The notes below the pieces were generated by a model that was not told where the DNA came from, made no database searches, and was given only the letters and a program-made list of their open reading frames with translations. Shown here piece by piece: positions 1 to 5,901 of a DNA stretch of 5,901 bases (positions are counted from its first letter, which is position 1; each line of letters begins with the position of its first letter). Made by a program: the position numbers and the translations under genes. The stretch comes from an uncultured Prochlorococcus sp. Its GTDB lineage: Bacteria; Cyanobacteriota; Cyanobacteriia; PCC-6307; Cyanobiaceae. The DNA lies in NCBI GenBank assembly GCA_913041805.1, contig CAJWIZ010000046.1:1-5901 (forward strand), in the 5' to 3' direction.

Positions 1-865
1 CCCCTTTAAATGGTCGACCAGCAATAGCAAATGCAGTACGTTGACTATAAATAATAAATAAAAGTGTAAGAATAGATAATAATCCTCCAATGGGATTCAA
101 AGTGGAGCCACCAGGACCAAATAACCATCCAGGTGTTTTAGAGGAAAATTCCACAATTCCATTAGAGACAAAAAACCAACCGCCTACTAATCCACCATGT
201 AGGCCTACACAACCCCATATAGAACCACATTCATTATTTATTATTAGCCCTAATAAAATCCCCAAAAGAAATAAACCAGTTAATAAGCCCAAAGAAGACC
301 AAAAATCATAATCAAAGCGTAAATGAATAAAGCTGAAAATTGCAGCTTGAACAAATAAACCCAAACGCTTACCAAACATATATTTCATTTCAGTCAAAAG
401 CCATCCTCTAAAAATTACTTCTTCAGCAAAACCAACCAGAAAGGCAAGGAGAATTGCGTTTAACGCAATTCCAAAATTAAAAGCCCCCAACCAATTGCCC
501 CAAGGTGTCAAAAGAACAGAAAACAATACAATAAAAATCAATCCAGAAGAGCAAAGTAAACCTCTAAGTAAATATCTAATAAAGTTTATTTTTGAATAGC
601 TTAATAAACCCATAGTCGCAAAATAATTTTCTTCTTTCCAGCGTGCCTTAGCCCACCCAGGAAGCAATGTTATAAATAATAAGAAACTAATTATTGTTGA
701 GAGAAGAGAGAGCTCATTTTCTTGAAGATTGCTCCATAGAATTCGAAGTGGCAGCACGATTATCCATCCCAAGAAATATAGCAGAGGAATATATATAATT
801 AGTGGGACCCAACGTTGCTTTTGAGTTAACCAATTATTCCATTTTAATAGGATTTGTGTGTTCAG
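1..865 (-). CDS. CPBP-family intramembrane metalloprotease (CAAX protease/bacteriocin-processing type), 3' end cut by the window edge
   Basis: An open minus-strand frame runs from near the clpS stop to base 1, about 288 codons without a stop, so the C-terminus is missing. The protein is very hydrophobic, with several membrane segments, and carries the three CPBP (Abi/CAAX protease) motifs. Numbering from the CTG at 865, these are EEVIFR (E148, E149, R153), FSFIH (F177 to H181) and a third His in LHGGLVGG (H223). Family knowledge says these residues form the active site inside the membrane; the substrate cannot be told. It follows clpS so closely that translational coupling is likely. The start is unclear. 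There is no ATG, GTG or TTG before a TTG at 772, which falls inside the first hydrophobic segment. The CTG at 865-863 overlaps the clpS stop and is given only as the outer limit. An out-of-frame ATG at 842 raises the possibility of a one-base change. The family call is firm; the 5' end is not. Confidence 0.85.
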   Translation of the reverse strand, partial: MNTQILLKWNNWLTQKQRWVPLIIYIPLLYFLGWIIVLPLRILWSNLQENELSLLSTIISFLLFITLLPGWAKARWKEENYFATMGLLSYSKINFIRYLLRGLLCSSGLIFIVLFSVLLTPWGNWLGAFNFGIALNAILLAFLVGFAEEVIFRGWLLTEMKYMFGKRLGLFVQAAIFSFIHLRFDYDFWSSLGLLTGLFLLGILLGLIINNECGSIWGCVGLHGGLVGGWFFVSNGIVEFSSKTPGWLFGPGGSTLNPIGGLLSILTLLFIIYSQRTAFAIAGRPFKG

Positions 866-1227
866 TTTTCTTTCTCTATAGTGCTGGTAAGACCTTTAGA
901 CTTCAAAGTCTCTGAATAGAACTCGGCAGGCTCAAGATCACATATTATAACCAATCCAACCCCACTATTATGCGCTTCAAGCATTACATTAATAGCATCT
1001 TGCTCACTAAGTTTAGGGACAACTTGACGCAAAGTTTGGACTACATACTCCATAGTATTTACAGGATCATTATGCAATAAAACCTTATATTGCGGAGAAA
1101 TCTTCCTTACCCTTTCAGTCTTCTTTTCTAAAACAGTAGCTCCACCAGTTTGGGCCAGTTCAACTGCACCTATCAAAACGATACCCTGAGAAACAATAAG
1201 TTTATTTTGCTTATTAATTTCATCCAT
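862..1227 (-). CDS. clpS: ATP-dependent Clp protease adaptor protein ClpS
   Basis: ClpS is a small cytosolic adaptor that binds proteins with destabilising N-terminal residues and hands them to the Clp ATPase (ClpC in cyanobacteria) for degradation. From the ATG at 1227 the protein is 121 residues. The conserved core starts around residue 43. It has the HNDP signature (N53, D54), the Met that gates the pocket in NTMEYV (M59), and the helix VMLEAH with H86, followed by GLVIICDLEPAEFY. By comparison with E. coli ClpS, the Val just before that last His is Ala here, a position in the residue-binding pocket. Cyanobacteria can carry two ClpS types and I cannot say which this is, though the core looks like the common cyanobacterial form. 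Start choice: AAAGGA lies 7 bases before the ATG at 1227 and overlaps the dapL stop. A longer ATG start at 1248 would overlap dapL by 10 bases, and a TTG at 1176 would give 104 residues, closer to the usual ClpS size. Confidence 0.95.
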   Translation of the reverse strand: MDEINKQNKLIVSQGIVLIGAVELAQTGGATVLEKKTERVRKISPQYKVLLHNDPVNTMEYVVQTLRQVVPKLSEQDAINVMLEAHNSGVGLVIICDLEPAEFYSETLKSKGLTSTIEKEN

Positions 1228-1234
1228 GATCAAA

Positions 1235-1240
1235 TCCTTT
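1235..1240 (-). promoter_or_regulatory. Shine-Dalgarno site of clpS, overlapping the dapL stop codon
   Basis: The minus strand reads AAAGGA, seven bases ahead of the ATG at 1227. The first two A's belong to the dapL TAA stop (1241-1239). The best ribosome site I can see among these genes thus sits exactly at the dapL/clpS junction. It favours the 1227 start over the upstream ATG at 1248, and it suggests that ribosomes finishing dapL help start clpS. Confidence 0.6.
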
Positions 1241-2465
1241 AAAGACATTCTATTCGTTTCATTGCTTTCTCTACATTCTCTCGGCTATTGAATGCAGAAA
1301 GGCGAAAATACCCTTCTCCTGATGCGCCAAATCCACTGCCTGGTGTACCTACGATATTGGCTTTTTCAAGTAATAGATCAAAAAACTCCCAGGAACTCAT
1401 TTGCTCAGGAGCTTTAATCCAAACATAAGGAGCATGTTGCCCGCCATAAATGCTAAAGCCTGCATCAGAAAGACTACTTCTAATTATTGCTGCATTTTCC
1501 ATATAGAAATTCACTAGAGCTTTAATTTGTATTTGACCTTCTTTGGAATAAACAGCTTCTGCTCCTCTTTGAATGATATAGCTAACCCCATTAAATTTAG
1601 TACTCTGACGACGGTTCCATAAATCCCAAAGATTTACTTGCTCATTAATTAAAGTTTTGCCTCTTAAATTCTTTGGGATCACAGTGAAGGCACACCGAGT
1701 ACCAGTAAAACCTGCATTCTTTGAGAAGGACCGAAATTCAATTGCACATTCATGAGCGCCATCAATTTCATAAATCGAATGAGGCAATTTTTCATTTTGG
1801 ATGAAAGCTTCATATGCAGCATCAAATAAAATTAATGCATCATTTTTTCTTGCATATGAGACCCAACTTGCCAAGTGATCCTTTGTTGCTATAGCACCTG
1901 TTGGATTATTAGGAAAACATAGATAGATCAAATCAACAGGATCTTGCGGAATTTGAGCTTGAAAATTATTAGCTGCGTTTATTGGTAAATAAGTCAAGCC
2001 TTCATATCTGCCAGATTCATTGGCCACGCCTGTTCTACCAGCCATCACATTGCTATCTACATAAACTGGATAAACAGGGTCTGTAACTGCAATACGATTA
2101 CTTTCACCAAGAATATCCAAAATATTGCTGCTGTCGCACTTTGAACCATCAGAAATAAAAATCTCATCTGCACCAATTGCACATCCTCGACTCTTGTAAT
2201 CAAAAGTGGCAATGCTTTCCCGTAACCACTCATAGCCTTGTTCCGGCCCATAACCATGGAAGCCAGAGTCAGTACCCATTTCATCAATGGCTTGCTTCAT
2301 TGCAGTTCGACAAGCTAAAGGTAGTGGCTCTGTTACATCTCCTATGCCTAGACGAATGAGATCTGCATGCGGAGTGTCCAAACTAAAAGCCTTTACTCTC
2401 CTTGAAATCTCAGGGAACAAATACCCAGCCTTAAGTTTGAGGTAATTGGAATTGACCTGAACCAC
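1239..2465 (-). CDS. dapL: LL-diaminopimelate aminotransferase (DapL)
   Basis: This PLP enzyme converts tetrahydrodipicolinate plus glutamate to LL-2,6-diaminopimelate and 2-oxoglutarate. It bypasses the succinylase or acetylase steps of lysine and meso-DAP (peptidoglycan) synthesis, and is the route used by cyanobacteria and plants. From the GTG at 2465 it is 408 residues, the usual DapL length, starting [20 protein letters not shown] as I remember for picocyanobacterial DapL. Class I/II aminotransferase landmarks are [10 protein letters not shown] (from residue 40), YGPEQGY, PNNPTG (185-190), DAAYEAF (D215, Y218), the PLP-lysine motif [10 protein letters not shown] (K249) and the carboxylate-binding Arg in YFRLSAF (R388). 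An ATG at 2513 stays open but adds 16 residues unlike the family and would run across the divergent spacer, so the GTG start is preferred. No clear Shine-Dalgarno precedes it. It is the first gene of the dapL-clpS-CPBP run; nothing looks damaged. Confidence 0.96.
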   Translation of the reverse strand: MVQVNSNYLKLKAGYLFPEISRRVKAFSLDTPHADLIRLGIGDVTEPLPLACRTAMKQAIDEMGTDSGFHGYGPEQGYEWLRESIATFDYKSRGCAIGADEIFISDGSKCDSSNILDILGESNRIAVTDPVYPVYVDSNVMAGRTGVANESGRYEGLTYLPINAANNFQAQIPQDPVDLIYLCFPNNPTGAIATKDHLASWVSYARKNDALILFDAAYEAFIQNEKLPHSIYEIDGAHECAIEFRSFSKNAGFTGTRCAFTVIPKNLRGKTLINEQVNLWDLWNRRQSTKFNGVSYIIQRGAEAVYSKEGQIQIKALVNFYMENAAIIRSSLSDAGFSIYGGQHAPYVWIKAPEQMSSWEFFDLLLEKANIVGTPGSGFGASGEGYFRLSAFNSRENVEKAMKRIECL

Positions 2466-2562
2466 AAAAGCAGATGCATGTATCAACTTCATCCTGCTAT
2501 GGAAAGTGTCCATCTGTGGAGTCCTTCCATACGATGTATTTCAAAGAGGACCTTTGTCTGTC
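2466..2562. promoter_or_regulatory. Divergent intergenic region between dapL and the radical SAM gene
   Basis: These 97 bp must hold the promoters for both transcription directions unless one gene is read from inside the other. I see no consensus sigma-70 pair on either strand. TACGAT at 2530-2535 is a possible plus-strand -10 box and would give a leader of about 20 bases; it has no good -35. AAAGAGGA at 2543-2550 lies 12 bases ahead of the ATG at 2563, a rather wide spacing for a ribosome site. The centre of the region is taken up by a nested inverted repeat described separately. Confidence 0.45.
2498..2531. repeat. Nested inverted repeat at the midpoint of the divergent spacer; candidate operator
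   Basis: Outer arms TATGGAA (2498-2504) and TTCCATA (2525-2531) are perfect complements. Inner arms TCCA (2509-2512) and TGGA (2517-2520) share the same centre at 2514.5. Counting all 17 facing pairs, 12 match. The centre coincides with the middle of the 97-bp dapL/radical SAM gap. This symmetry is what a dimeric regulator site between divergent promoters looks like, but the regulator is unknown and a chance palindrome is possible. Confidence 0.4.
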
Positions 2563-5244
2563 ATGACTAATCCCTCTAAACAAGCTCTAAAACTCAGTAA
2601 TTACTCCAATCAAATTAATTTTGATGCATTAATCGATTCAAATATCAGAAAGCCGGCTCAATACATTGGGAATGAACTAGGGGTTGAACCTCACAATTGG
2701 GAGAAAGCCAAGATTCGCTGGGCTCTAACTTACCCAGAACTTTACGAAATTGGCATAAGCAATTCTGGGCATATCATTCTTTATTCAATTCTGAATTCTT
2801 TGCCTGGACAAATATGTGATAGGGCATATCTTCCAGAAAGCGATCTTGCCCAACGCCTTAGACAACTTTCACAACCTTTATTTGGCATTGAAAGTAGGAA
2901 ACCACTCTTTGCCTTCGACATTCTTGGCTTCAGCCTTAGCTACGAGTTAGGAGCTACCAACATTTTAGAAATGTTGGATTTAGCAAATATTCCGATTTAT
3001 TCAAAAAATCGCAATGATTTACCAATAGACCATCCTGATGCTCCTCCTCTCATATTCGCTGGTGGACCAACAGCAACAAGTAATCCTGAGCCATATGCAG
3101 ACTTCTTCGATTTTTTTGCTCTAGGTGATGGCGAAGAGCTATTACCAGAAATTGGTCTAGTAATAGCGGAAGCTAAAAGCACACAGCTTTCTAGATCTGA
3201 ATTACTTCTGGATTTGTCTGAAATACCAGGGGTCTATATTCCATCTCTATACAAACTGGGAAAAGATCAAATATCCCTTTTACCAATTAACGCATCCATA
3301 CCAACAAGAGTAACGAGACGTGTCGCCAATCCTATGCCTCACTATGCAGTTGGCTTGGTCCCAAATATAGAAACTATTCATGATCGATTAACAGTAGAAA
3401 TCCGTAGAGGTTGTACTCGGGGATGTCGTTTCTGCCAACCTGGGATGCTGACAAGACCAGCCAGAGACGTTGATCCAGAAGAAGTAATAACTGCGGTTGA
3501 AAGAGGAATGGAAAAAACTGGTTATAGCGACTTTTCTCTCCTATCTCTTAGTTGCAGCGATTATTTGGCATTACCTTCGGTAGGGATAGAACTACGAAAT
3601 CGACTAGCAGAACAAAATGTTTCCTTACACTTGCCAAGTCAACGTATAGATCGTTTTTCTGATGAAATTGCACATATCCTTGGTGGAAACAGAAAATCGG
3701 GGCTGACTTTTGCCCCTGAAGCTGGAAGTCAACGTTTAAGGGACATTATCAACAAGGATCTTACAGATGCTGATCTTCTACAAGGGATTAGAAAGGCTAT
3801 GGAAAATGGGTATCGGAAAATAAAGCTCTACTTCATGATTGGACTACCAGGGGAGACCGATGAAGACGTCATAGGAATTGCAGAGACTTGTCAAATGCTT
3901 CAAGAAAATTGCAAAGATTTGGGCTACTTAAAGCTGAACATAACAATCAGCAATTTCACACCTAAGCCCCATACACCTTTTCAATGGCACAGTGTCGCCA
4001 AAACCGAATTAGAGAGGAGGCAAAAGCTACTTCGGCTAAAGTTTCGGCTTCTAAAAGGTATAAAAGCTAATTTCACAGATCTACGTCTTTCAGCTATGGA
4101 AGACTTTCTTGGCAGAGGAGATAGAAAACTAGCTGGAGTGATAGAGACAGCTTGGCGAAAAGGTGCTGGAATGGACGCCTGGTTCGAATCTCTGGAACGT
4201 ACTTATGAAGCATGGACTAAGGCCATTGCCATTGCAGGACTAGAAGGAAACTACAGAAAACTTGAAATGGGTTCTTGGCATGATGTCAGAGAACTCAGTC
4301 CAAGTGATCTCAACCAATTTTGTGCCCAACCATTGCCATGGGATCACATAGACACAGGTATCGACAAAACTTGGCTAGCAAAAGATTTTCAACATGCCTT
4401 AGATGCATCAATTGTTCCTGACTGCTCATTTAGTAGTTGCAGCAACTGTGGAGTATGTGGTCCTGAACTAGGACACAACATAATTGTTCCTCCTCCTCCT
4501 ACTCCCGAACAAACCAAGAAAATATCTCCTCCAAGTACAAGAGCTTGTCGCATCCGTTTTAGGTTTACAAAAACAAAACCCATAGATCTTTTAAGTCATC
4601 TAGATATTCTGCGTTTATTAGAAAGAGCGTTGAGAAGGAGCAAATTACCAGTTAGTTTTAGCGGAGGTTTTCACCCACTTCCACGCATACAAATTGCTCT
4701 TGCGTTACCCCTAGGAATTGAAGCATATGGTGAATGGATGGATATAGATTTTTACAAAGAAGTGGAAGCTGAGGCAGTAAGAGAACAACTCCAAACAAAC
4801 TTACCTATAGGGCTAAATCTAATTAGTTCCAAACTGACACCTATAAATTCTGGAAGTATTTCTAAAAAGCTATTCGCTTCCGTGTGGAGTTTTAATCTTC
4901 AAAGTGCATCAGGGCCAAGTCCAAATGAATCGGAATGGCAAAATGCCATTGATTCTCTTTTTAAGTCAAAAGAGCTAATTTGGTGTGACAATGATAAAAA
5001 AGGAAGGCCTCGAGAAAGAAACTGCCGAGAAGAACTTAGGCATCTTGCAATAAAAATGCAGATCAATAAAGATACTAAAGCTCCTGCCCTAAAAAGTATT
5101 CGCCTTGAACTCAATGCTTTGATAGATCCTTTGGGGAGAAGTATTAAACCTAAACAAGTCAAATATTGGTTAGAGGAATTTCTGGGAAAATCTCTCAAAA
5201 TATCAAGAGTGCAAAGAGATGAAATTCAGTTACTTAAATGCTAG
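2563..5244 (+). CDS. Fused B12-binding-like radical SAM protein (TIGR03960 type) with C-terminal DUF2344 domain (TIGR03936 type)
   Basis: This 893-residue protein has no established function. Residues about 22-265 resemble the N-terminal, B12-binding-like part of the family, with IRKPAQYIGNE, AGGPTATSNPEPYADFFD (GGP at 167-169) and GDGEELLPE (188-191); I find no DxHxxG cobalamin-ligand motif. The radical SAM core has RRGCTRGCRFCQPG, a CxxxCxxC with C284, C288 and C291, which in this superfamily ligates the SAM-binding 4Fe-4S cluster. FAPEAGSQRLR and MIGLPGETDED (GLPGE from 427) follow. A second cysteine group, C621, C626, C629 and C632, sits at the domain junction, followed by a Pro-rich linker (VPPPPTP). 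The C-terminal DUF2344 part starts near residue 663, with LSHLDILRLLERALRRS and FSGGFHPLPRI. Family knowledge places these two modules side by side or fused, often near RNase E/G genes, as here. The ATG at 2563 is chosen over the ATG at 2506, because the extra 19 residues are unlike the family and would overlap the dapL promoter region. Confidence 0.94.
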   Translation: MTNPSKQALKLSNYSNQINFDALIDSNIRKPAQYIGNELGVEPHNWEKAKIRWALTYPELYEIGISNSGHIILYSILNSLPGQICDRAYLPESDLAQRLRQLSQPLFGIESRKPLFAFDILGFSLSYELGATNILEMLDLANIPIYSKNRNDLPIDHPDAPPLIFAGGPTATSNPEPYADFFDFFALGDGEELLPEIGLVIAEAKSTQLSRSELLLDLSEIPGVYIPSLYKLGKDQISLLPINASIPTRVTRRVANPMPHYAVGLVPNIETIHDRLTVEIRRGCTRGCRFCQPGMLTRPARDVDPEEVITAVERGMEKTGYSDFSLLSLSCSDYLALPSVGIELRNRLAEQNVSLHLPSQRIDRFSDEIAHILGGNRKSGLTFAPEAGSQRLRDIINKDLTDADLLQGIRKAMENGYRKIKLYFMIGLPGETDEDVIGIAETCQMLQENCKDLGYLKLNITISNFTPKPHTPFQWHSVAKTELERRQKLLRLKFRLLKGIKANFTDLRLSAMEDFLGRGDRKLAGVIETAWRKGAGMDAWFESLERTYEAWTKAIAIAGLEGNYRKLEMGSWHDVRELSPSDLNQFCAQPLPWDHIDTGIDKTWLAKDFQHALDASIVPDCSFSSCSNCGVCGPELGHNIIVPPPPTPEQTKKISPPSTRACRIRFRFTKTKPIDLLSHLDILRLLERALRRSKLPVSFSGGFHPLPRIQIALALPLGIEAYGEWMDIDFYKEVEAEAVREQLQTNLPIGLNLISSKLTPINSGSISKKLFASVWSFNLQSASGPSPNESEWQNAIDSLFKSKELIWCDNDKKGRPRERNCREELRHLAIKMQINKDTKAPALKSIRLELNALIDPLGRSIKPKQVKYWLEEFLGKSLKISRVQRDEIQLLKC

Positions 5245-5362
5245 GGTCTTACCAATACGCGAAGATTTGGTCAGCTTTTGCCAAAAACGCGTTCAGGCCT
5301 TAGGTCACCCCAATCTTGAGGAAATCGAGGCCTGTATTCCCTCGTATATTCCGGTCAGTTAG
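5219..5362 (+). CDS. Possible small protein of 47 residues overlapping the end of the radical SAM gene
   Basis: A frame starts with ATG at 5219, overlaps the last 26 bases of the radical SAM gene in another frame, and ends at TAG 5360-5362. The peptide contains VLPIREDLVSFCQKR and HPNLEEIEACIPSYIPVS. It is soluble, of mixed composition, with two Cys and no signal peptide or membrane segment. I do not recognise a family. In favour: the part outside the upstream gene is about 48 % GC by my count, well above a normal AT-rich spacer, and the codons look ordinary. Against: AAAGAG directly abuts the ATG with no spacing, so it is a poor ribosome site, and 47 open codons can arise by chance. It could be a real small gene, a remnant of a larger one, or non-coding. 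Confidence 0.3.
   Translation: MKFSYLNARVLPIREDLVSFCQKRVQALGHPNLEEIEACIPSYIPVS
5294..5334 (+). repeat. Inverted repeat CAGGCCT/AGGCCTG downstream of the radical SAM gene
   Basis: CAGGCCT at 5294-5300 and AGGCCTG at 5328-5334 are perfect 7-base complements separated by 27 bases. A transcript could form a stem here, but the loop is long and no T run follows, so it is not a standard intrinsic terminator. It lies inside the possible small reading frame at 5219-5362. Confidence 0.3.
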
Positions 5363-5388
5363 CTCCGGATAAGAAACAAACCCTTTAA

Positions 5389-5406
5389 ATGAAGCATTCG
5401 CTTCAT
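5389..5406 (+). repeat. Short perfect hairpin upstream of rne
   Basis: ATGAAGC (5389-5395) and GCTTCAT (5400-5406) pair fully around a four-base loop, ATTC. No T run follows, so it is not a typical terminator. Being symmetric, it could act as a DNA operator as well as an RNA stem. It overlaps the first base of the loose -10 candidate at 5406. Confidence 0.4.
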
Positions 5407-5449
5407 AAATTCTGCAATCGATCTTTGGTCGTTATCGAATGACTTTTCA

Positions 5450-5475
5450 AAACTTCGCAGCGTCACTGCAAGTTT
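5450..5475 (+). repeat. Ten-pair hairpin with one bulge in the rne leader region
   Basis: AAACTT (5450-5455) pairs with AAGTTT (5470-5475), and GCAG (5457-5460) with CTGC (5466-5469). There is a single bulged C at 5456 and a five-base loop, CGTCA. It is the longest stem in the gap and lies 45 bases ahead of the rne start. It is a candidate RNA element for RNase E control. Confidence 0.45.
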
Positions 5476-5487
5476 GCAATCGTTTCT

Positions 5488-5514
5488 GAGCCAAGTAGGG
5501 CTCTTACTTTTTTT
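5488..5514 (+). terminator. Terminator-like hairpin plus T tract just ahead of rne; possible attenuator or RNase E target
   Basis: GAGCC (5488-5492) pairs with GGCTC (5499-5503) around a six-base loop, and TTAC then seven T's (5508-5514) follow. The stem is short and four bases separate it from the T run, so termination would be weak at best. A full stop is unlikely because the rne start is five bases further on. As RNA, the single-stranded U7 next to a stem also resembles an RNase E cleavage site. The call as a terminator is tentative. Confidence 0.3.
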
Positions 5515-5519
5515 GATAT

Positions 5520-5901
5520 ATGCCCCAGCAAATTGTTATCGCAGAGCAGTTGCGAATAGCAGCCTTGCTTACCGATGAGCGAGTAGATGAATTAATCGTC
5601 GCTCAAGGTCGCTACCAAATTGGAGATGTCTATCTAGGAACAGTTGAAAACGTACTGCCTGGAATTGATGCTGCCTTTGTAAATATTGGAGAAAGTGAAA
5701 AAAATGGATTCATTCATGTCACAGACCTAGGACCACTTCGATTAAAAAAAGGTGCTGCTGGGATAACAGAACTTCTTGAACCGCGCCAACAAGTTCTAGT
5801 GCAGGTAATGAAAGAACCTACTGGGACTAAGGGACCCAGGCTCACTGGCAATCTTTCCCTTCCAGGCCGCTACCTAGTACTTCAACCCCATGGACAAGGA
5901 G
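5520..5901 (+). CDS. rne: Ribonuclease E/G (RNase E), N-terminal part, cut by the window edge
   Basis: RNase E/G is the single-strand-specific endonuclease that starts most mRNA decay and processes stable RNAs. The window holds 127 complete codons from the ATG at 5520. The start MPQQIVIAEQLRIAALLTD, then QIGDVYLGTVENVLPGIDAAFVNIG, NGFIHVTDLGPL and VLVQVMKEPTGTKGPRLTG, is the characteristic N-terminus. The S1 RNA-binding domain spans roughly residues 35-120, and the LTGNLSLPGRYLVL segment leads towards the RNase H-like and DNase I-like catalytic regions, which lie beyond the edge. The catalytic Asp residues and any C-terminal PNPase-binding tail cannot be seen. No Shine-Dalgarno precedes the ATG; the bases before it are T-rich. 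Its neighbour is the radical SAM/DUF2344 gene, a pairing known in other bacteria. The sequence fits the cyanobacterial RNase E type; the fuller E versus G question depends on the missing part. Confidence 0.95.
   Translation, partial: MPQQIVIAEQLRIAALLTDERVDELIVAQGRYQIGDVYLGTVENVLPGIDAAFVNIGESEKNGFIHVTDLGPLRLKKGAAGITELLEPRQQVLVQVMKEPTGTKGPRLTGNLSLPGRYLVLQPHGQG

Larger units (their letters stand above)
5363..5519 (+). promoter_or_regulatory. Non-coding rne upstream region; likely structured 5' leader
   Basis: No reading frame is visible in these 157 bases. They hold three hairpins in a row and a T7 tract (5508-5514) that ends five bases before the rne ATG; no Shine-Dalgarno is present. An 8-base direct repeat, TGCAATCG, occurs at 5413-5420 and 5475-5482. 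TAAATT at 5406-5411 fits a loose TAnnnT -10 box, which would place transcription start near 5418 and keep the second and third hairpins in the leader. RNase E is known in E. coli to control its own mRNA through a structured leader, and U-rich rne leaders are reported in cyanobacteria. A similar autoregulatory role here is inference. Confidence 0.45.

Noticed and set aside
90..311. Plus-strand reading frame of 73 codons
   Set aside because: It lies opposite the CPBP protease gene, is rich in Pro and Asn as expected for the antisense of hydrophobic codons, and shows no domain.
2057..2359. Two overlapping short frames, one on each strand, inside dapL
   Set aside because: dapL is a full-length, motif-complete gene here; these frames have no recognisable content and are shadows.
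2466..2513. Longer dapL start at 2513 overlapping a longer radical SAM start at 2506
   Set aside because: Both added N-termini are unlike their families and would leave no room for divergent promoters; the GTG at 2465 gives the normal 408 residues.
2997..3182. Minus-strand frame of 61 codons
   Set aside because: It is antisense to the conserved GGPTATSNPEP region of the radical SAM gene, with low-complexity Ser/Lys content.
4389..5198. Minus-strand frames of 64 codons (4389-4583) and 99 codons (4899-5198)
   Set aside because: They are antisense to the junction and DUF2344 parts of the radical SAM gene, where the plus-strand protein is clearly conserved.
5251..5285. Small stems ACCAA/TTGGT and TTTGG/CCAAA as a terminator of the radical SAM gene
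   Set aside because: The stems are only five pairs, mutually exclusive and not followed by a T run.
5413..5482. Direct repeat TGCAATCG as a repeat array or attachment site
   Set aside because: Only two 8-base copies occur, there is no flanking integrase or tRNA, and the second copy overlaps a hairpin arm; chance is likely.

Overview
The window looks like chromosome of a marine picocyanobacterium, most likely a low-light Prochlorococcus or a close relative. This is inferred from moderately AT-rich DNA (about 40 % GC where I counted), dense packing, weak or absent Shine-Dalgarno sites, and the protein types: a cyanobacterial LL-diaminopimelate aminotransferase, a cyanobacterial ClpS, a fused radical SAM protein and a cyanobacterial RNase E. 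No mobile element, CRISPR array, tRNA or rRNA is visible.

Left half, minus strand (about 2465 down to 1): dapL, clpS and a CPBP intramembrane protease gene run in the same direction with almost no spacing and are probably co-transcribed. dapL makes LL-diaminopimelate for lysine and peptidoglycan. ClpS delivers N-degron substrates to the Clp protease. The CPBP gene encodes a polytopic membrane protein with glutamate/histidine protease motifs. It runs off the left edge and has no obvious ATG, GTG or TTG start near its N-terminus.

Middle (2466-2562): a 97-bp divergent intergenic region separates dapL from the plus-strand genes. A nested 34-bp inverted repeat (2498-2531) lies almost exactly at its centre and is a candidate shared operator.

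Right half, plus strand: an 893-residue protein joins a B12-binding-like/radical SAM module (TIGR03960 type) to a DUF2344 module (TIGR03936 type), with a four-cysteine cluster at the junction. Its function is unknown. A 275-bp gap follows. Its first part holds an unannotated 47-codon reading frame with raised GC, and its last part looks like a structured leader with three hairpins and a T7 tract. The window ends inside rne (RNase E/G), of which the N-terminal S1 region is present.

The most interesting parts are the uncharacterised radical SAM/DUF2344 fusion beside RNase E, the candidate structured rne leader, the central dyad between dapL and the fusion gene, and the small reading frame at 5219-5362.
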